Below are positions 9,110-17,753 of a stretch of DNA of 64,000 nucleotides, piece by piece (positions within the stretch are counted from its first letter, which is position 1; every line of letters begins with the position of its first letter). The stretch comes from Imperialibacter sp963977595 (GTDB taxonomy: Bacteria; Bacteroidota; Bacteroidia; Cytophagales; Cyclobacteriaceae). The notes below the pieces were generated by a model, which saw only the letters and a list, made by a program, of their open reading frames with translations, did no database searches and was not told the DNA's origin. The stretch covers positions 2,666,001 through 2,730,000 of the forward strand of contig NZ_CP180355.1 of NCBI RefSeq assembly GCF_048007035.1, written 5' to 3'. The position numbers were made by a program, and so were the translations under genes.

Positions 9110-9976
9110 TTATTTTTTCCTTAGAAAAATATCACCACTTACTGCCCGGAGCGATATCTCCACGCCGCCACCGTTGAAGGTTGGGTTGGCATTCATGCCT
9201 CCCCACGACTTGAGACCTTCCTTTTCAGCAAACTTCAAATCCAGGTCAGTATAGATTTCACCGGAAACCACGCTCAGCTTAAAGTTAACTTTGGCATCGG
9301 AGGGCATGGTAATATCAATATCGCCGCTCGTGGCTGCCAGTGAAGTGGGTTTGGTGGCATTCAGCTTGCCGAAAACAACGTTTATGTCACCACTTACCGT
9401 ATTTGCTACAATAGGGCCTGACACATCAGTCAGGATAATGTCAGAGTTTTTCGACTGTACGTTGATTTCGCCACTAAGGCCTTTGACTACAAAGTCACCT
9501 CCTCCGTGCCATGATTCTTGCTCATAGGAGAGCCCCATCGCCGTTGGCATTTTGATGATGTAGTCAGAGTCGCTGGCCGCCTTGCCCGCCCCTGAAAGCG
9601 AGATGACATTTCCTTCTGTCTTGATATTTAATCCTATCTCCGTGTTGTCGGGCCCGGTAGCTGAAAGCGGCTTCAGTCCTTTCGCTTTTTCAGGAATCCC
9701 CTCGTAGTCAAGGGCGGTAATGACCAGTTCCGTACCGGAATAAGCCTCAAAAGTAATATCGGTTTGAAGGTTTGACACTTTTAGGGTGTACTGCTCCGGA
9801 GAGCCTGGAACCTTAAATTTGAATTCCTTGGTTTGGCCTTCTCTTTCACCGAAGGGGCGCAGGTCTCTTCTATCAACCCTAGCCAGTGCCTTCGACGCCA
9901 CTTCCTGAGATTTTGCCGGAAGCTGGCTAACCATCGTCAGAGCCAGCACAGCTGTAAATAATTTGATTGTTTTCAT
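9110..9976 (-). CDS. exported DUF4097-like beta-repeat protein (long)
   Basis: 288 residues with a signal peptide ending near 'SQLPAKSQ'. The body has regularly spaced 'SG-D/E-I' turns: 'GLSGEINVQSKNSDIIL', 'TVSGDINVVFGK', 'ATSGDIDITMPSD', 'VVSGEIYTDLDLKF' and 'AVSGDIFLRKK', as expected for a DUF4097 adhesin-like beta-solenoid. The C-terminal layout closely matches that of the shorter neighbour, so the two probably arose by duplication. It lies 38 bases downstream of the anti-sigma factor gene. Function unknown. Confidence 0.78.
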   Translation of the reverse strand: MKTIKLFTAVLALTMVSQLPAKSQEVASKALARVDRRDLRPFGEREGQTKEFKFKVPGSPEQYTLKVSNLQTDITFEAYSGTELVITALDYEGIPEKAKGLKPLSATGPDNTEIGLNIKTEGNVISLSGAGKAASDSDYIIKMPTAMGLSYEQESWHGGGDFVVKGLSGEINVQSKNSDIILTDVSGPIVANTVSGDINVVFGKLNATKPTSLAATSGDIDITMPSDAKVNFKLSVVSGEIYTDLDLKFAEKEGLKSWGGMNANPTFNGGGVEISLRAVSGDIFLRKK

Positions 9977-10014
9977 TGTCTTTTATGTTTTATGCTTATC
10001 AATTATTGAATGCT

Positions 10015-10812
10015 TTATATCAAAACTTCTATCCCCAACTGGGCTTGTTTTCTCACTTCAGGTAGTGTCTCTGTGTTGTCAATCAGCGATTTCAACTTGT
10101 TCACCGCACTCTTTTCTTCGAGTTCCACCATCATGTTGATGAGTGAAATTTGAACAATCGGCTCCGTCTGAAATTCCAGGGAGCGAACCAGCTCGGCTCT
10201 CACGGTGCTGTTGACAGTCGCAAACTTCTGCAAAGCATTGGCTGCCGCCAGCCGCACATTGGGGCTGGCATCGGTATTCAGTGTGGTCACCAGTGCTTCG
10301 ATGAGTTTCGGGTCAACCTTGTTGTAGCTTTCCACCTGGCTTACGGCTTGTATCCGCTCGCTTGGATATTGCGCCTTCAGGTTCGCCAGCATGAGCATTT
10401 CCTTTATTTCGCTAATCTCTTCCTTCATTTCGGCGACCTGATTGTTGTCGGCGACCGGAGCATCGTCTTTGTTTCCCCACCAGTAGCCCAATGCCAGCAG
10501 CATTACCGCCGCCGCCACCCTCGACATGGCTTGCCAGGAGAAGAAAAAGACCTGCCTTACTTTCGGACTTGAATGCAAGCCTTTCTTCTCCTCCTCAATC
10601 ATGGCAAACACATCCTTTTTGAGTTTTTGGCCTGGTTGAACTGGCTTCACCAGAGAAAACTCTTGTTCCAGCTGCAATTCCTGCTCATAGGCCTGTCTAC
10701 AACTTGCACACTCATCAAGGTGAAGCTTCACTGACTCCTCCTGATTTTTTGAAAGCATTCCGCCGATGTACTCCGGCAAAAGCTCCTCGATGTGTTTGTT
10801 AGTTTTCTGCAT
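10015..10812 (-). CDS. anti-sigma factor with zinc-finger head and HEAT-like periplasmic domain
   Basis: Predicted membrane-bound inhibitor of the adjacent ECF sigma factor. From ATG 10812 it has 265 residues: an N-terminal zinc-binding anti-sigma domain with His31-x3-Cys35-x2-Cys38 ('HLDECASC'), one membrane helix near 97-113 ('AAAVMLLALGYWWG'), a short coiled-coil ('MKEEISEIKEMLMLANLK') and a C-terminal HEAT-like helical repeat region (about 150-265, 'SPNVRLAAANALQKFA'). The HEAT-like region would face the periplasm. The start overlaps the sigma gene by 14 bases, so the two proteins are translationally coupled. A TTG two codons upstream is a less likely start. Confidence 0.85.
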   Translation of the reverse strand: MQKTNKHIEELLPEYIGGMLSKNQEESVKLHLDECASCRQAYEQELQLEQEFSLVKPVQPGQKLKKDVFAMIEEEKKGLHSSPKVRQVFFFSWQAMSRVAAAVMLLALGYWWGNKDDAPVADNNQVAEMKEEISEIKEMLMLANLKAQYPSERIQAVSQVESYNKVDPKLIEALVTTLNTDASPNVRLAAANALQKFATVNSTVRAELVRSLEFQTEPIVQISLINMMVELEEKSAVNKLKSLIDNTETLPEVRKQAQLGIEVLI

Positions 10813-11341
10813 GATCAAAATATATTTCTCTCAGTTGCTGGATGGCCCTGTGCATTTGCACTTTGATGTTGCCAACCGTCGTATTCCTTATTTCTGCTAT
10901 CTCTTCGTACTTCATTCCTTCCAGTTTACCAAGCACAATCAGCTCCCTCTTTTCCTCCGGCATTTTGTCGAGCGCCTGGAAAAGTACCGACTCCCGCTCC
11001 CTGGTTATTTCGTCCTCCTCATCGCTATGATGCAGGTCGGCGACATTCTCCACTTTCTTAAAGTCGTCGGTGAGCTGCTTGTTCTTCCGGTAGTGATCGT
11101 GGTGCACATTGCGGGCCATTTGATACACCCAGGTTTTGAATTTATACTCAGGGTTGAATGACTTGCGGTACTTCATCAGCCGCATGAACACGTTCTGCAC
11201 CAAATCGTCACTTACATCCTGATCGAATGTCATGCGGAGAAAGAAATTGTACAGCCTCACCTGATACCGTTCAAACAGGTCCTTCAGATAGTCCAGGTCA
11301 TCGTTTTGCACCTGAATCATCAGCCACTCGTCCGTTATCAT
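10799..11341 (-). CDS. ECF-type RNA polymerase sigma factor
   Basis: Alternative sigma factor of the sigma-70 ECF group; 180 residues from ATG 11341. Region 2 is clear ('DLVQNVFMRLMKYR', 'FKTWVYQMARNVHHDHYRK'). Region 4 has a helix-turn-helix ('EGMKYEEIAEIRNTTVGNIKVQMHRAI'). A GGAG directly touches the ATG. An in-frame TTG at 11371 would add 10 residues, but family members usually begin near 'MITDEWLM'. It heads a probable operon with the anti-sigma factor and the two DUF4097-like genes, which are likely targets. Confidence 0.9.
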   Translation of the reverse strand: MITDEWLMIQVQNDDLDYLKDLFERYQVRLYNFFLRMTFDQDVSDDLVQNVFMRLMKYRKSFNPEYKFKTWVYQMARNVHHDHYRKNKQLTDDFKKVENVADLHHSDEEDEITRERESVLFQALDKMPEEKRELIVLGKLEGMKYEEIAEIRNTTVGNIKVQMHRAIQQLREIYFDHAEN

Positions 11342-11594
11342 CTCCACAGTTTTGGTCAGGCGATTTTGCAAGCTTTTCCGATCGATTTGGTTTGGTTACC
11401 AAAAAAGGTACGGAAGGTTACAGGAGGGAAAAAGATTTATTTGGGAAAGTTGGAAACACCCGACTTGGGGATATAAGAAAAATAGGAATAGATTGATATG
11501 AAGGAATTTGCAGCGGGTGGCGGTTGGGAGTTGTGTCTTTGCATCAAAGAAAAATAGCTATTCAAATAAAGGGATCAATTGCCATGGCTTTGGC

Positions 11595-11638
11595 CGGTGT
11601 GAAGACACACCGTTAAACTAGATATGTATTTAGTTTAG
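11595..11638. other. two adjacent hairpins in a 350-base gene-free stretch
   Basis: Between the sigma factor start (11341) and the insertion sequence (11691) I see no gene. The stretch holds a perfect 7-bp hairpin with an AAGA loop (11595-11601 with 11606-11612). It is followed at once by a second one (TAAACTA 11614-11620 with TAGTTTA 11632-11638). No T-run follows, so these are not ordinary terminators. The sigma operon promoter should lie in this stretch, but I cannot place it. Confidence 0.35.
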
Positions 11639-11690
11639 CTTGCTGTCCTTCCCTATCATTCTAGCCTAACAGTCCTGATTTCCAGGCTGC

Positions 11691-11775
11691 TCCTGAGTTT
11701 GACACGCTGAAATTGAAAAAGTGCCCATACACAGCGCAATGGCACTTTTTCAATTTCAGCGTGTCAAACTCAGGA
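11691..11775. repeat. perfect 35-bp inverted repeat at the left end of the IS
   Basis: Arms 11691-11725 and 11741-11775 are exact reverse complements over 35 bases, with a 15-base spacer. Each arm carries the IS terminal sequence, so the block looks like a miniature element with two IS ends. The second arm joins directly to the transposase remnant. It probably arose by an inverted duplication of the left end with deletion of the 5' half of the element. Confidence 0.9.
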
Positions 11776-12430
11776 AAAAGATCGACAAGAAAGAGAAGAA
11801 AAGCTTCGTAAGGCTGAATTGTTGCTCAAAAACCCAACGCAACTCAAAAAGAAGGCCCATCACTACTACCTCAAAAATACCGAAGGGGAAAAGTATGTGG
11901 TTGATACTGAAAAAATCAAACGAAGCGAAAAGTATGACGGCTTCCTTGCCATCGCCTACCACGCCAAAGGACTCTCCCATGAACAGGTGCTGGATCACTA
12001 CCACCATCTATACCAGATAGAGCATAGCTTCCGTACCTTCAAAGGCTATCTGGAAACCCGCCCGATGTTCCACTGGACCAATAAGCGTATCCAGGGTCAC
12101 ATTTGTCTGTGCTATATCGCCTATAGCATGCTAAACCATTTACAACTTCGGCTAACCAAACAAGGCACCCCACTTACAGAGCAAACCATCCGAACCCACT
12201 TGTCCAAAATGCAAGTCAGCCTTGTCAAACAAGCCGATCAATACTTCTACCTGCGCTCCAAGACCTCTGAAATCTCACAGCAATTACTACAAGCAGTGGC
12301 TGAAAAGAACCTCCCAGACCTTTTTCATAAGGATCAGATAATCAAATACTTATAAAATCTTGTATATCGAAAGCAATTTTTTAATTACTTATATATCAGA
12401 TACTTAACTCAAAATCGTGTCAAACTCAGG
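11692..12430 (+). mobile_element. decayed insertion sequence with DDE transposase remnant (IS4/IS1634-like)
   Basis: The ends are a 15-bp perfect inverted repeat: 11692-11706 and 12416-12430 (CCTGAGTTTGACACG and its complement). At 739 bp it is much shorter than an intact element of this type. It holds only the C-terminal part of the transposase, and the left end is an 85-base palindrome that replaces the missing 5' part of the gene. I see no clear target-site duplication (flanks GGCTGCT on the left and GGACGGA on the right). The element is probably immobile by itself, though both termini are intact and could be acted on by a related transposase elsewhere in the genome. Confidence 0.75.
11776..12355 (+). 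pseudogene. transposase C-terminal fragment (DDE, IS4/IS1634-like)
   Basis: The open frame enters from the palindrome without a proper start; the first possible start is a TTG at 11819. It reads 'KDRQEREEKLRKAELLLKNP' and later 'YQIEHSFRTFKGYLETRP', then 'HWTNKRIQGHICLCYIAY'. The Y-x2-I-E-x-S-F-R segment carries the last catalytic Glu of the DDE triad (the YREK-like region). The two catalytic Asp residues and the N-terminal DNA-binding region are missing. About 190 residues remain, ending at TAA 12353-12355. It cannot be a functional transposase. Confidence 0.85.
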
Positions 12431-12462
12431 GGACGGAGTCTCGTACCAATAGGAATAAACAC

Positions 12463-12493
12463 AAAGAGCCCTTCCAGCAATGTGAGGGCTTTT
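12463..12493 (+). terminator. possible terminator downstream of the IS remnant
   Basis: AAAGAGCCCT (12463-12472) pairs with AGGGCTTTT (12485-12493) around a 12-base loop, followed by a weak T tract. The rest of the stretch from 12431 to 12710 holds no gene that I can support. It would end read-through transcripts from the insertion sequence. Confidence 0.35.
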
Positions 12494-12710
12494 CATTTCC
12501 ACGGCTTAGCCCGGCTGGAAGCGGCGCCAATCTCCAGCAGATAGTCAGAAAGGTTTTCACCATCATGCACCACCCACCCCCATCGCCCTCGTTTGAGCGA
12601 TGCGGAAACGGGGGTGTAGTGAGACTTGCGCTTGTAGCGCATACATACAGCCCTAAGCCACCGCTAATGCCCTGGCCCAGCCGGAGTCTCATGCCTTTGC
12701 TAATAGCGAC

Positions 12711-14405
12711 TTATTTTTCCACCTCATACACCTTCTTCCCCTCAAACATCGTCCACAGCACCTGCGTGGCCTTCAGCGAGTCAGGGCTCACCGTGAGCAC
12801 GTCCCGGTCGAGCAGGATAAAATCGGCCGATTTGCCAATTGCCAACGAGCCAATGCGGTGCTCCATCATCAGGGCTTTGGCCGCTTCGGAGGTGTAAGCA
12901 TAAAGCATGGCCATCCTCGGCATGCGTTGGCTGGCGTCGAGCACGCCAAGGGCACCTTTTCTCGTTTCTGCGTAATACATGGCTTCAAAAGGGTTAGCGG
13001 TAGACACGGGCCAATCGCTGGCACCGCATATAGTGGCCCCCGCCTGCAGCATCGACCGCACCGGATACATCCATAGGTAAATCGATGGATCCACATATGG
13101 CTTCACAATGTCAATGGTGGTTTCGTCGCCCAGGGCCCAAAGTAGCTGAAAGGAGGCCAGCACATTCAAGTCAGCAAAACGGTCGAAGTCAGCAGGCTGC
13201 ACAAACTGCAGGTGGGTAATGGTGTGGGGCAAGGCCATGCTTTTGTTGGCCTTCCTCATGGCCTCAAAGCCATTGAGGGTTTCCGTCACCGCCAGGTCGC
13301 CAATGGCATGCACATGCACCAGCAGGTTTTCCTTGTCGGCCAGGGTAGCAAACCGGGCAAATTTCTGCGGATCCATCATCATCACCCCCTTTGATTGTGT
13401 GCTGGTATACGGCAGCGACAGGGCCGCTGTGTGGGTGGGGTGCTCCACCACCCCATCGGCAAAAACCTTGAAGCCCAGAACCTGCAGGTTGTTGCCATTA
13501 TACTGTTGTTGCAGGGCCTTTACAGCAGCCATCTGAGGTATCGGGTCGGCATTCACCTCCGCCACCACCGTAGCGGCTATATGGGCGGTGAGCTGGCCCT
13601 GTTGCTCCAGACGCTGGTACCAGGCCAGCATATTGTCGTGAGGGCCGGGCAGCCTGGCAGCGGAGGGGTCGAGAAAGGCAGTAATGCCAAACCCATTGTT
13701 GTACTCCATGGCTTTGATAGCCCCCAGGCTGAAGTCGGTGTCGGGCTCCAGCACGGCCTCAATTTTGTGCTGACCATCTTCAGAAACAAACCCATTGCTT
13801 TCCCCGTCGGCAGCCACACCGAAATATTTTTTCTCGTCGCCCGTTAGCGATGCCAGGAAGGCTTTGGTCACGCCCGCCCGTTTCAGCATCGCTTTGTTGG
13901 CCCAGGCGGTATGCCAGTCGGAGCCCCGCAGAAACACCGGCTGGGTTTTGAACTCACCGCTATTGAAAAGCTTGATCACCCTGTCCAGCGCTTTCCAGGT
14001 GCTGATGTTCAGGCCATAAATCACCAGCACATCCCCGGTCATGCCTTCTTTTTTCTTTAGCGTTTCAAGGGCAAACTGGTGGATTTGGTCAACGTCCAGA
14101 AACAGGTCGTTCACATTTGCCTTGGTCAGCCCCATACCCCCGTCAATGCCGTGGTTGTGGCTGTCGACCAGCCCGGGCATCACAAAGCCGCCTTGGAGAT
14201 CAATCCACTCGGCTTGGTCGCCCACTTTTGCTTTCACCTGTTCGTAGTTGCCCACCGCTACAATGGTTTTTCCTTTCACGGCCAGGGCGTTAGCGTAAGG
14301 CTGCTGCGGATTGGCAGTGAATATTTTGGCGTTAAAATACACCTGCTCCTGGGCCTGGCCATTTAAAAAGCAAGTCAGCAGAAGGAAAAGGCCGAAGTAT
14401 TTCAT
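12711..14405 (-). CDS. exported amidohydrolase (YtcJ-like, amidohydrolase_3)
   Basis: A metal-dependent hydrolase of unknown substrate with a signal peptide. Starting at ATG 14405 gives 564 residues opening with a clean leader ('MKYFGLFLLLTCFLNGQAQ'). Upstream in-frame codons would put a long basic stretch in front of it. The N-terminal beta-sandwich strand leads into 'GFVMPGLVDSHNHG' (metal-binding HxH). Later come 'LLVHVHAIGDLAV' and 'CGASDWPVSTANPFEAMY' (Asp metal ligand), then the C-terminal 'IGSLAIGKSADFILLDRDVL'. These are typical of YtcJ-type proteins. The 228 bases upstream (14406-14633) contain no gene. Confidence 0.85.
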   Translation of the reverse strand: MKYFGLFLLLTCFLNGQAQEQVYFNAKIFTANPQQPYANALAVKGKTIVAVGNYEQVKAKVGDQAEWIDLQGGFVMPGLVDSHNHGIDGGMGLTKANVNDLFLDVDQIHQFALETLKKKEGMTGDVLVIYGLNISTWKALDRVIKLFNSGEFKTQPVFLRGSDWHTAWANKAMLKRAGVTKAFLASLTGDEKKYFGVAADGESNGFVSEDGQHKIEAVLEPDTDFSLGAIKAMEYNNGFGITAFLDPSAARLPGPHDNMLAWYQRLEQQGQLTAHIAATVVAEVNADPIPQMAAVKALQQQYNGNNLQVLGFKVFADGVVEHPTHTAALSLPYTSTQSKGVMMMDPQKFARFATLADKENLLVHVHAIGDLAVTETLNGFEAMRKANKSMALPHTITHLQFVQPADFDRFADLNVLASFQLLWALGDETTIDIVKPYVDPSIYLWMYPVRSMLQAGATICGASDWPVSTANPFEAMYYAETRKGALGVLDASQRMPRMAMLYAYTSEAAKALMMEHRIGSLAIGKSADFILLDRDVLTVSPDSLKATQVLWTMFEGKKVYEVEK

Positions 14406-14633
14406 AGAAAATGTGGTTTGGGGGTAAAGGCAAGATAGGGAAAGTCGGCAGTATTTTCCGGCTGACGTACGGGCTCTTTTGTGTTTGCACCTCCTTTTTA
14501 CAGAACACACAAGCCTAAGTCTTGCTGATGAGCGGGAGCAGCTTGTCGAAGAATGATCGCCGGGACTTTGGGCAACCTGGTTGGAAACATTTTCCTGTGA
14601 GCTCCAATTGGGAAACGGAGAACCTTAACGAAC

Positions 14634-16739
14634 CTACATTTTCCGAATCACAATTTCCACCCGCCTGTTCAGGCTTCGGCCTTCGTCGGTTTCATTGTCA
14701 GTTTTTGGCTTGGTATCGCCGTAGCCTTTCGCCGTCGCCCGGCCCGACAAGCCCTTTGTTTGCAAATAGTCAATCACCGCCTGCGACCTTTCCTGCGACA
14801 ACTTGAGGTTGTAGTCGGCAGTGCCCGTGTTGTCGGTATGCCCCGCTATTTCAATTTCCATTTTGGGGTGGGCCTGGAGCAGCTTGATGATTCTGTCGAG
14901 CTCTGCAAAGGACTCTTTCTGCAAAACAGCCTCATTGGTATTGAAGAAAATATTGTTGAGTCTTACCGAAGCGCCCACATTGATGGGCGCCAGCAGCAGA
15001 TTTTGCTGCAGCTCTGCGTACATGTTGATGTCGCTGGCGTTCAGGTTGGCACTTTCAGGAATATACCCTTCTCTTTCAGCGTTGAACCCATAAACACCAC
15101 CCGCTGGCAAAATGATCGTATAGCGGCCGGTCACAGGATGCGATGAAGCCTGCCCAAGCTCTTTTCCCACATCTTCCAGCGAAAAATACTTGATTTGTGC
15201 CTCAATCGGCTGGCCTGTAGAGGCGTCGAGCACAATGCCGGTCACCAGCACCACTGGCTTGGGCCGGGCTGATGCTGGCAGGGGGATTCTGAAAATGTCG
15301 CTGTTACCCATCGAATGCTGCACCGATGCCAGGTAGGCATATTCGCCCCGGGCGTCGAGTGTATAGTTGGCCTCCCAGGTATTGGTGTTGATGTCAGGCC
15401 CCAGGTTTTCCGGTTCGGTCCATTTTGTCCAGGTGTCGTCGAGGCGTCGGCTCACAAATATGTCGGCACTGCCGTAGCCGGGATGGCCATATGATGAAAA
15501 GTAGAGTGTTTCGTTGTCGGCGGCGATGAAAGGGGAGAAATCCATAGCAAATGAATTCACTTCCTGGCCCATGTGGGCAGGGGCTGACCAGGTGTTGTCG
15601 CTTTTAAGAAAAGAGCAATACAGATCCATGTCTCCTTTGGTGTCGTTTCTTTCCAGCGCCATCACCAGCACATTCTGGTTGGGCGACAGGCAGTAATCAA
15701 CAAAGTCGGCATTGTTGTAGTAATCATTGATCACCAGGTTTTCAGGTATACTCCAGCCAGTGGGGCTTCTTTTGGTGAGCGACACGCCGCCACCAAGGTT
15801 CCTGCCGTCGGGCAGGTAGGTGTTGGCTACCAGCAGGTTGTTGCCATCCGGGGCGGCAGAAATCACGAAGTTGTTGCCACTGTTGTTGAGCGGCGCCCCA
15901 ATATTTTGCAACTCCGCCCACTCGCCCACAGAGTCTTTCTCCGAAAACCATATGTCGTCCTTCTTCAGGCTGCCAAAGTTCTTAGGATGCTCTCCCCGGG
16001 CCACATACAACGTGGCGCCGTCAGCAGAAATAACAACGCCTTTTTCGGAATACTGAGAGTTAATTTTCGAGCCGAGGTTTTCCTTTACCGTGTTGGCAAT
16101 GGCGCTTTCAGCCTGCCTGATCTCAGGAGTTTCCTGATATACGTTGAACTCGTAAACTTTTACAGACACCTGGCCTCTGAGATGAAACCCCAAATAGGTG
16201 CCCTGAAACGGGGTGAATTTTGCCTGCGCCAACAACTGACCATTAAACTCAAAGAAAATCTCGTCGCCGGTTTTTCTTACCACAATGGTATGCTTTTTAG
16301 CCTCCTCGAGTGGAGTAGGCAGGAAGTCGGGCCGCAGAATGGGTGTTACCTTTTTCTTTTTGAACGTGTAGATATGAAAAAAGCCATTTTGGCTAATGTC
16401 CATTGCCTGGTAATTGCTGTACTCGTCGGCACCCCACACCAGGCCGAAGCTGCCATTCCTGAAGTTTCTTACCTCCACTATCGTCTCCAGCTTGAAGTCT
16501 TTGGAGGGGTCGAGCTGAAAATGCTTCTGATTGAAAAACCCGATGTCGCCATCAGCCACATCCATATACATGGCCCCTTTGGCAATCATGCTTTTGGCAT
16601 AAGGCCGTTCAAACAGCGACCAGCCATTTCTGTTGTCTTCAAATACTTCGTGTAAGGCAGGAGTCTCTTGCGCTTTCACGCCATGGCAATAGCATAGGAG
16701 AGAAAAAAGCCCAGCAACTAATATGCGATGTCTATTCAT
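14634..16739 (-). CDS. OmpA-family protein with PD40/WD40-like propeller
   Basis: Outer-membrane-anchored, peptidoglycan-binding protein of 701 residues from ATG 16739, with a signal peptide ending 'CHGVKAQ'. Domains in order: a laminin-G-like or jelly-roll N-terminal part (about 30-190), PD40 beta-propeller units ('ISADGATLYVARG', 'ISAAPDGNNLLVANTY', 'FIAADNETLYFSSYG', near 215-480), a carboxypeptidase-regulatory-like beta-sandwich ('VTGIVLDASTGQPIEAQI', about 500-570) and a C-terminal OmpA domain. The last contains the peptidoglycan-binding phrase 'IAGHTDNTGTADYNLKLS' and 'NRRVEIVI'. The architecture is common in Bacteroidota. The start overlaps the preceding gene by 8 bases. Confidence 0.88.
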   Translation of the reverse strand: MNRHRILVAGLFSLLCYCHGVKAQETPALHEVFEDNRNGWSLFERPYAKSMIAKGAMYMDVADGDIGFFNQKHFQLDPSKDFKLETIVEVRNFRNGSFGLVWGADEYSNYQAMDISQNGFFHIYTFKKKKVTPILRPDFLPTPLEEAKKHTIVVRKTGDEIFFEFNGQLLAQAKFTPFQGTYLGFHLRGQVSVKVYEFNVYQETPEIRQAESAIANTVKENLGSKINSQYSEKGVVISADGATLYVARGEHPKNFGSLKKDDIWFSEKDSVGEWAELQNIGAPLNNSGNNFVISAAPDGNNLLVANTYLPDGRNLGGGVSLTKRSPTGWSIPENLVINDYYNNADFVDYCLSPNQNVLVMALERNDTKGDMDLYCSFLKSDNTWSAPAHMGQEVNSFAMDFSPFIAADNETLYFSSYGHPGYGSADIFVSRRLDDTWTKWTEPENLGPDINTNTWEANYTLDARGEYAYLASVQHSMGNSDIFRIPLPASARPKPVVLVTGIVLDASTGQPIEAQIKYFSLEDVGKELGQASSHPVTGRYTIILPAGGVYGFNAEREGYIPESANLNASDINMYAELQQNLLLAPINVGASVRLNNIFFNTNEAVLQKESFAELDRIIKLLQAHPKMEIEIAGHTDNTGTADYNLKLSQERSQAVIDYLQTKGLSGRATAKGYGDTKPKTDNETDEGRSLNRRVEIVIRKM

Positions 16740-17139
16740 TGGAAACACTATGGAGCCACTGCTCCGCTTCAGATAGCTGTTCAAAAAGTTTAAACTCAAA
16801 GTCTTTGACCCTGGTTCCCAAATCTACGGCAGAAAACCGAGTAATAAACTTAGAAGAATGCACATGCGCCATATATCTTAAGCCATTGGCAACACTTTCT
16901 CTCATGCGTCCTTTTTCCAGCTCGTCGTTAAGAGCCACCCAGTTCGCCTCAAAATGGGTATTGTCGTTCAGTAGCTTGGAGCAACCGGTTGTTTTCAGGA
17001 GGGCGGAGTACAGCGACGACCCCTTCGAGATATACGCCATAGAAACACTGCCATACCAGGTGCACCTTATCCAGCCATTTTCAGGCTCGTAGCCAATTTC
17101 CAGGTACTTGACGCCTTCGTCTGTGGTGATTATTTCCAT
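16732..17139 (-). CDS. small STAS/SpoIIAA-like protein
   Basis: 135 residues, cytosolic, without signal or membrane segment. The pattern of an early beta strand with a Trp-rich 'GWIRCTWYGSV', a middle 'HFEANWVALNDELEK' and a final 'LFEQLSEAEQWL' resembles the SpoIIAA-like/STAS fold proteins that are frequent in Bacteroidota. The partner and role are unknown. It overlaps the OmpA-family gene by 8 bases and is likely co-transcribed with it. Confidence 0.6.
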   Translation of the reverse strand: MEIITTDEGVKYLEIGYEPENGWIRCTWYGSVSMAYISKGSSLYSALLKTTGCSKLLNDNTHFEANWVALNDELEKGRMRESVANGLRYMAHVHSSKFITRFSAVDLGTRVKDFEFKLFEQLSEAEQWLHSVSNE

Positions 17140-17203
17140 TCAGGGTGCTCTTAGTGTGGTACAACTTCAACATACCATTTGCCTTTACTAAAGACGAATG
17201 AAA

Positions 17204-17701
17204 TTATAGAAAAGGTGCAGGCCAATAGTTGAATGTAGTAAAAAAGGCCACCCTTGGCCCATCTTTCGACGGAAGGCGCATGGGAATTACTGCGTCAATC
17301 ATCCAGCAGTCGTCATAAGGGGGGTATTTCTGGAGCGACAACGACACCATATAGCTATGCACCTCGCCTTCACTGTCTTCGATGAGTACCAGAAACTCTG
17401 CCTCGCTTTTTTCCTGAAAGTGAGTGCGGATTTCAAAGTGCCTGCAATTAATCAGGGGCCTGAAGTTTTCGTTGTGCACCATGATGTTGAATCGCTCAAT
17501 AGGCCCTGTGTTTTCTTTGTTAGTGGGTGAGGCAAAGTTCCAGGCGATCTCTATGCCGTGATCCAGCTCCGGCGAGTCGTTTTGTTGCAAGGCCAGAAAG
17601 TTGATATGAACTACTTCCTGCGGACTCAGCGCCGGATGCGGCAACTCCCGGGGAGCACAACCAACAAACACAGCCAGTATCAGAAGGTAAACTAATCTCA
17701 T
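17204..17701 (-). CDS. hypothetical lipoprotein
   Basis: 165 residues from ATG 17701. The N-terminus is a lipoprotein signal with lipobox 'VFVGC' (Cys15). An upstream in-frame start would add 15 residues in front of the signal and is unlikely. The body has no motif I recognise. It lies 52 bases downstream of another small lipoprotein gene in the same orientation. Confidence 0.65.
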   Translation of the reverse strand: MRLVYLLILAVFVGCAPRELPHPALSPQEVVHINFLALQQNDSPELDHGIEIAWNFASPTNKENTGPIERFNIMVHNENFRPLINCRHFEIRTHFQEKSEAEFLVLIEDSEGEVHSYMVSLSLQKYPPYDDCWMIDAVIPMRLPSKDGPRVAFFTTFNYWPAPFL

Positions 17702-17753
17702 ATGTAACAAGCCTACATTAATTTTGGCATTCCCAAAAGGCGGCATCCGACTT

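Noticed and set aside
12426..12692. Open frame of 88 residues on the minus strand beside the IS remnant
   Set aside because: Composition (Gly, Ser, Pro, Cys-rich without pattern) and overlap with the IS end and a hairpin suggest a chance frame; no domain or start signal.
13395..13847. Long open frames on the opposite strand of the amidohydrolase and similar G+C-rich genes
   Set aside because: They mirror the codon pattern of the real gene on the other strand and show no domain, signal peptide or spacing to neighbours.
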